Positions 1 through 9,845 of a stretch of 9,845 bases of DNA are shown here, piece after piece. Position 1 is the first letter of the stretch. Each line of letters opens with the position of its first letter. The notes beneath the pieces are model-generated. The model did no database searches, was not told the origin of the DNA, and worked only from the letters and a program-made list of their open reading frames with translations. The stretch lies in assembly GCA_945787265.1 (NCBI GenBank), contig CALZHS010000041.1:1-9845 (forward strand), given 5' to 3'. A program made the position numbers and the translations under genes. Origin of the DNA: an uncultured Gammaproteobacteria bacterium (GTDB lineage Bacteria > Pseudomonadota > Gammaproteobacteria > GCA-001735895).

Positions 1-1086
1 TCAGGCGACTGCGGCGGCGCTCTTCATGGTAAGTCTGGCCGGTTCCCGCCGGGATCAGTCGTCCCACGATGACGTTCTCCTTGAGACCGCGCAGGTCATC
101 CTTGGCGCCCTTGACCGCAGCTTCGGTCAGCACACGCGTGGTTTCCTGGAACGAAGCGGCCGAAATGAACGATTCAGTGACCAGCGATGCCTTGGTGATA
201 CCCAGCAGGTCCTGCATATAAGTTGCCGGTTTCTTGCTCATCGCCACGGTCTTGTCATTGATATCGAGCACGCGCGCCTTGTCGACCTGGTCGCCACGCA
301 ACAGACGGGTATCGCCACCGTCGACAATCGTCACCTTGCGCAGCATCTGGCGCACGATTACCTCGATGTGCTTGTCGTTAATCTGCACACCCTGCAGGCG
401 ATAAACGTCCTGTACTTCGTTGACCATGTAGTTGGTCAGGTCGCGAACACCCTTGATGCGCACGATATCGTGTGAATCGAGCTCACCGTCGACCAGGATC
501 TCGCCTTTTTCGACATGCTCACCTTCGAACACGTTGATGTGGCGGAATTTCGGAATCAGCGTTTCAATCGATTCACCTTCACTATCGGTAATCACCAGGC
601 GCTTCTTGCCCTTGGTTTCCTTGCCGAACGAAACCGTACCGGTCATTTCGGCCAGAATCGCGGGCTCTTTCGGCTTACGCGCTTCAAACAGATCCGCAAC
701 CCGCGGTAAACCACCGGTGATATCGCGGTTCTTTGACGATTCCTGCGGGATCTTGGCAAGCACGTCGCCTACCTTGATCCGGGCACCGTCTTCGACGTTG
801 ACCAGCGCACCGCCCGGCAGCATGTAATGCACCGGGATATTGGTGCCGGCATAGCACAGCACCTTGCCCTTGGAATCAACGAGTTCGACCGTCGGGCGCA
901 GTTCCTTGCCCGCATTGGAGCGAATCGAATCGTCCATAACCTCGATCGTGGTCAGGCCGGTCATGTCATCGACACGGTGCTGTACCGTAACCGCTTCGAC
1001 AAAATCGGTAAACTTGACCTTTCCGGCGACCTCGGTGATAACCGGGTGCATGTGCGGATCCCAGGTCGCTAGCGTCTGGCCGGCGG

Positions 1087-4104
<3,018 letters not shown>

Positions 4105-4106
4105 GA

Positions 4107-8174
<4,068 letters not shown>

Positions 8175-8180
8175 CTATAG

Positions 8181-8185
8181 TCACC
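8181..8185 (-). promoter_or_regulatory. Weak ribosome-binding site of rpoB
   Basis: GGTGA, complementary to the 3' part of the anti-Shine-Dalgarno sequence, ends 6 nt before the ATG at 8174. It is weaker than the AGGAG sites of rplJ, rplL and rpoC, which fits lower output of polymerase than of stalk protein. No better start is seen nearby. Confidence 0.6.
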
Positions 8186-8205
8186 ACTAATAACGTTTTC
8201 ATGTT

Positions 8206-8234
8206 GCTTCCAGGCACCGCAGGCAACTGGAAGC
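8206..8234 (-). promoter_or_regulatory. Second hairpin just upstream of rpoB
   Basis: GCTTCCAG and CTGGAAGC form a perfect 8-bp stem. A few weaker inner pairs leave a TGC loop. The hairpin is 5 nt downstream of the GAAA-loop hairpin and ends 20 nt before the rpoB GGTGA site. Together the two could form one coaxial structure acting in processing or in setting rpoB translation. Confidence 0.55.
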
Positions 8235-8239
8235 ACGCG

Positions 8240-8269
8240 CGGGCCGATGACTTTTCAGTCATCAGCCCG
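8240..8269 (-). promoter_or_regulatory. Strong GAAA-loop hairpin, rplL-rpoB spacer
   Basis: The transcript pairs CGGGCTGATGACT with AGTCATCGGCCCG around a GAAA tetraloop, giving 13 pairs with one G-U. In E. coli the same interval holds a partial transcription attenuator and an RNase III cleavage site that separate ribosomal-protein from polymerase expression. No T-run follows here, so a processing or mRNA-stability element is likelier than a terminator. The role is inferred from position. Confidence 0.6.
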
Positions 8270-8355
8270 GGCTTGTTAAGTACGGGCACAGCTCACCTGC
8301 ATAGCTCGACGCGAATAATGTACGCACGTCAAAGCGAGCGCATCGCGACAAGGTT

Positions 8356-8383
8356 TCGCCGACCACAAATCAGAGGGCGGCGA
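8356..8383 (-). repeat. 6-bp inverted repeat in the rplL-rpoB spacer
   Basis: TCGCCG and CGGCGA flank a 16-nt loop about 30 nt after the rplL stop. The stem is short and could occur by chance. The stretch between it and the next hairpin (8270-8355) holds no recognisable gene or promoter. Confidence 0.35.
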
Positions 8384-8414
8384 GAAATGCAGGCGAGTGC
8401 CCAACAACCGCGAA

Positions 8415-8801
8415 CTACTTGAGCTCTACAGTTGCGCCAGCTTCTTCAAGCTGCTTTTTCAACTCCTCGGATTCATCTTTGGAGGCACCTTCCTTAACGG
8501 TGGTCGGTGCACCTTCAACCATGTCCTTGGCTTCTTTCAATCCGAGGCCGGTAATCGCGCGAACCGCCTTGATGACGCCAACTTTCTTGTCGCCAAAACC
8601 GGTCAGAACCACGTCGAACTCGTCCTTCTCTGCAGCCGCCTCTGCGCCGGCATCGCCGCCCGCGGCAGCTGCCGGGGCTGCAGCCACGGCGGCAGCAGCA
8701 GAAACGCCGAACTTCTCTTCCATCGCGGCGATTAAATCGACGACTTCCATGACCGACATGTTAGATAAAGTTTCCAGAATATCTTCTTTTGAAACTGCCA
8801 T
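8415..8801 (-). CDS. rplL: 50S ribosomal protein L7/L12
   Basis: This encodes the acidic stalk protein L7/L12, present as multiple dimers on L10, which recruits and activates the translational GTPases EF-Tu, EF-G, IF2 and RF3. It is 128 aa (E. coli 121). Residues 1-33 form the dimerisation and L10-binding domain. An Ala/Gly-rich hinge spans about residues 34-60. The globular C-terminal domain begins at EKDEFDVVL and includes the KKVGVIKAVR and GLGLKEAKDMVE segments that contact translation factors in the family. The extra length lies mainly in the hinge. AGGAG sits 7 nt before the ATG, and the gene follows rplJ by 33 nt. The stop is TAG. The 240-nt gap to rpoB after it contains inverted repeats. 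Confidence 0.98.
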   Translation of the reverse strand: MAVSKEDILETLSNMSVMEVVDLIAAMEEKFGVSAAAAVAAAPAAAAGGDAGAEAAAEKDEFDVVLTGFGDKKVGVIKAVRAITGLGLKEAKDMVEGAPTTVKEGASKDESEELKKQLEEAGATVELK

Positions 8802-8808
8802 TGATTTT

Positions 8809-8813
8809 CTCCT
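8809..8813 (-). promoter_or_regulatory. Ribosome-binding site of rplL
   Basis: AGGAG lies 7 nt before the ATG at 8801, in the 33-nt gap after rplJ. It is a strong site, in line with the need for several copies of L7/L12 per L10. Confidence 0.85.
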
Positions 8814-8834
8814 GATACAGAATTTTAAATAGTG

Positions 8835-9353
8835 TTACTTCTGGTCGCGTATGGCGGCAACGGTTCGGGTCAACTTGCCGGGCACCTCGTTCATGGTGCG
8901 GGCCAGTTTCTCGACCGGTGCTTTCATTACGGCCATCAGCATGCTGATAGCTTGATCGTAGGTTGGCATCGAAGCCAGGCGCTTGATTTCCGAAGGATCG
9001 AGCAGCTCACCACCCAGGGCGATCAGCTTGACAACCAGCTTCTCGTTGTCTTTCGAGTAATCTCGCAAAACCCTGGCGGCACCGCCGGGTTCTTCCATCG
9101 AAAATGCATAGACCATCTGGCCCTGCAAGGCTTCATTCATACAGCCGTAGTCGGTACCTTCAAAAGCGCGCTTGGCCAGGCTATTCTTGACCACCCGCAT
9201 TTGAACATTCGACTCACGAGCCTTGACGCGCAACGCGGTCATCTCGCCAACAGTCAAGCCCTGGTACTCGGCGGCAATGACAGAGTGTGCCTGCGCAGCA
9301 ACCTCGGCTACTTCACTGACAACATTCTGCTTTTGCTGGAGAGTTAAAGGCAT
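8835..9353 (-). CDS. rplJ: 50S ribosomal protein L10
   Basis: This encodes L10, which anchors the stalk to 23S rRNA near L11 through its N-terminal domain and holds L7/L12 dimers on its C-terminal helix. At 172 aa it is slightly longer than E. coli L10 (165). The N-terminus MPLTLQQKQNVVSEVAEVA, the RVVKNSLAKRA segment at about residues 53-63, the FSMEEPGGAARV segment and the helical tail with PTYDQAISMLMAVMKAP all fit the family. The start at 9353 is supported by AGGAG 7 nt upstream. In E. coli the L10-L7/L12 complex represses its own mRNA at a structured leader. The region just upstream here is rich in hairpins, so the same control is likely but is inferred from position and structure only. 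Confidence 0.98.
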   Translation of the reverse strand: MPLTLQQKQNVVSEVAEVAAQAHSVIAAEYQGLTVGEMTALRVKARESNVQMRVVKNSLAKRAFEGTDYGCMNEALQGQMVYAFSMEEPGGAARVLRDYSKDNEKLVVKLIALGGELLDPSEIKRLASMPTYDQAISMLMAVMKAPVEKLARTMNEVPGKLTRTVAAIRDQK

Positions 9354-9360
9354 ATGACTT

Positions 9361-9365
9361 CTCCT
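9361..9365 (-). promoter_or_regulatory. Ribosome-binding site of rplJ
   Basis: AGGAG lies 7 nt before the ATG at 9353 and fixes the start. It follows the GCGA-loop hairpin at 9381-9396 by 15 nt of A/T-rich sequence, so a change of leader structure could affect its access. Confidence 0.85.
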
Positions 9366-9380
9366 GATTAAGTTAAATAA

Positions 9381-9480
9381 CCGGGCTCGCGCCCGGACCT
9401 CCGTCCCTGTTCGGTATCGCTACCGTTTTCCTTACGACTTCTTAACCAGGAAACCCTGTCTCAGAAGATCGTCTGCGCAG
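9381..9480 (-). promoter_or_regulatory. Candidate L10 leader: structured 5' UTR of rplJ
   Basis: The transcript just upstream of rplJ can form three consecutive hairpins. The first (9434-9472) pairs ACGA and CTTCT with AGAAG and TCGT around one bulged T. It then has a GAGA/GTTA internal loop and a CAGG/CCTG tip with a GTTT loop. The second (9412-9425) is CGGTA-GCGA-TACCG. The third (9381-9396) is CCGGGC-GCGA-GCCCGG and ends 15 nt before the AGGAG site. In E. coli and many bacteria an mRNA leader here binds the L10-L7/L12 complex and represses rplJL translation. The internal-loop hairpin is the best candidate for the protein-binding element. Position and structure support the call; I did not match it to a covariance model. 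Confidence 0.55.
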
Positions 9481-9509
9481 GAAATTAAGGTTGTTAAACC
9501 ACCCGCGGT

Positions 9510-9548
9510 CTTTGACGAGTAGCCTGTCAACGACAAGCTGCCTCAAAG
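9510..9548 (-). repeat. Long imperfect hairpin in the rplA-rplJ spacer
   Basis: Outer arms CTTTGA and TCAAAG close a stem that continues inward through GG/CT and AG/CT pairs, with one C/A mismatch and a CG bulge, to an inner CTTGTC-GTT-GACAGG hairpin. This totals about 16 pairs around a 3-nt loop. It lies between the post-rplA hairpin and the rplJ leader. It may be part of the leader fold or of an intercistronic processing signal. There is no T-run after it. Confidence 0.5.
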
Positions 9549-9562
9549 ATCCTTAACTATCC

Positions 9563-9588
9563 GTCATTTCCGCAACAGCGGAAATGAC
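9563..9588 (-). repeat. Perfect 11-bp inverted repeat after rplA
   Basis: GTCATTTCCGC and GCGGAAATGAC flank a 4-nt TGTT loop, starting 11 nt after the rplA stop. The stem is perfect. The downstream sequence GGATAGTTAAGG has no T-run, so this is not a standard intrinsic terminator. It could stabilise the 3' end of the rplKA message or mark a processing site between rplA and rplJ. Confidence 0.75.
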
Positions 9589-9599
9589 TCCTCAAAACG

Positions 9600-9845
9600 T
9601 CACTTAAGCGTCAAAGACGCCTGGTCAACGGCAAATCCCGCCCCCATCGTGGTCGAGATTGAAATTTTCTGCAGATAAACACCCTTCGCCGAACTCGGCT
9701 TGGCTTTTTGAAGATCGGCCAGTAAAAATTCTAGATTTTCACGCAATTGCTCGACCTCGAAACTCGCCTTGCCGATGGTGCAATGAACAATGCCGCCCTT
9801 GTCGGTGCGGTAACGTACCTGCCCTGCCTTGGCATTCTGTACAGC
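9600..9845 (-). CDS. rplA: 50S ribosomal protein L1, C-terminal 81 residues (partial)
   Basis: This is the 3' end of rplA; the 5' part lies beyond the right edge. L1 forms the mobile L1 stalk that helps release deacylated tRNA from the E site, and in E. coli it also represses its own operon mRNA. The visible sequence begins AVQNAKAGQVRYRTDKGG, continues through IGKASFEVEQLREN and AKGVYLQKISISTTMGAG, and ends FAVDQASLTLK before a TGA at 9600-9602. This matches the second half of domain I, the part after the inserted domain. The frame is in phase with position 9845 and has no interruption. The gene is upstream of rplJ, as in the usual rplKAJL order. Confidence 0.96.
   Translation of the reverse strand, partial: AVQNAKAGQVRYRTDKGGIVHCTIGKASFEVEQLRENLEFLLADLQKAKPSSAKGVYLQKISISTTMGAGFAVDQASLTLK

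Noticed and set aside
9381..9396. CCGGGC-GCGA-GCCCGG hairpin as an intrinsic terminator
   Set aside because: The following TTATTTAAC is only weakly T-rich, and the rplJ ribosome-binding site comes 15 nt later, so a leader hairpin is the better reading.
9525..9530. Perfect TTGACA as the -35 box of a rplJ promoter on the minus strand
   Set aside because: No acceptable -10 lies 16-18 nt downstream (the sequence there is CCGCGGG). The hexamer also falls in the arm of the 9510-9548 hairpin. A promoter in this spacer is plausible from E. coli, but I cannot place it.

Overview
The window carries one block of translation and transcription genes, all read on the minus strand: rplA (3' end) > rplJ > rplL > rpoB > rpoC (3' end beyond the window). 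This is the classical bacterial ribosomal-protein / RNA-polymerase cluster (rplKAJL-rpoBC). The proteins resemble gammaproteobacterial versions closely. RpoB is 1355 aa and RpoC keeps E. coli-like numbering (zinc Cys 70/72/85/88, catalytic Asp 460/462/464). RpoC also has the large trigger-loop insertion (SI3) typical of that lineage. I cannot name the genus. I see no mobile element, CRISPR array, tRNA or rRNA, and no accessory or novel system. The long plus-strand reading frames are shadows of these conserved genes.

Layout from the 5' side of the operon (right to left). The last 81 codons of rplA (L1) end at 9600. A 246-nt spacer (9354-9599) follows; it is dense in inverted repeats and sits where the autoregulatory L10 leader lies in relatives. 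rplJ (L10) and rplL (L7/L12) follow, 33 nt apart, each with an AGGAG ribosome-binding site. A second spacer of 240 nt (8175-8414) separates rplL from rpoB and holds three inverted repeats; in E. coli this interval contains an attenuator and an RNase III processing site. rpoB and rpoC are 2 nt apart, with the rpoC ribosome-binding site inside the last rpoB codons, so they are probably translationally coupled. Apart from these two spacers there is no long stretch without a gene.

The one real anomaly is in rpoC. The frame that starts at 4104 matches the family through residue 981, then runs into 24 unrelated residues and a stop at 1087. The rest of the family-conserved protein continues without a stop, in the frame shifted by -1, from about 1159 to the window edge. 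The break lies in SI3 and looks like a net loss of about 13 nt. RpoC is essential and the missing part includes the second trigger-loop helix and the jaw, so a sequence or assembly error is the likeliest explanation, ahead of a true mutation or an unusual expression mechanism.

Together the genes supply the ribosomal stalk (L10 with L7/L12), the L1 stalk protein, and the two catalytic subunits of RNA polymerase. L10-type leader feedback and the rplL-rpoB spacer probably set the ratio between ribosomal-protein and polymerase output.
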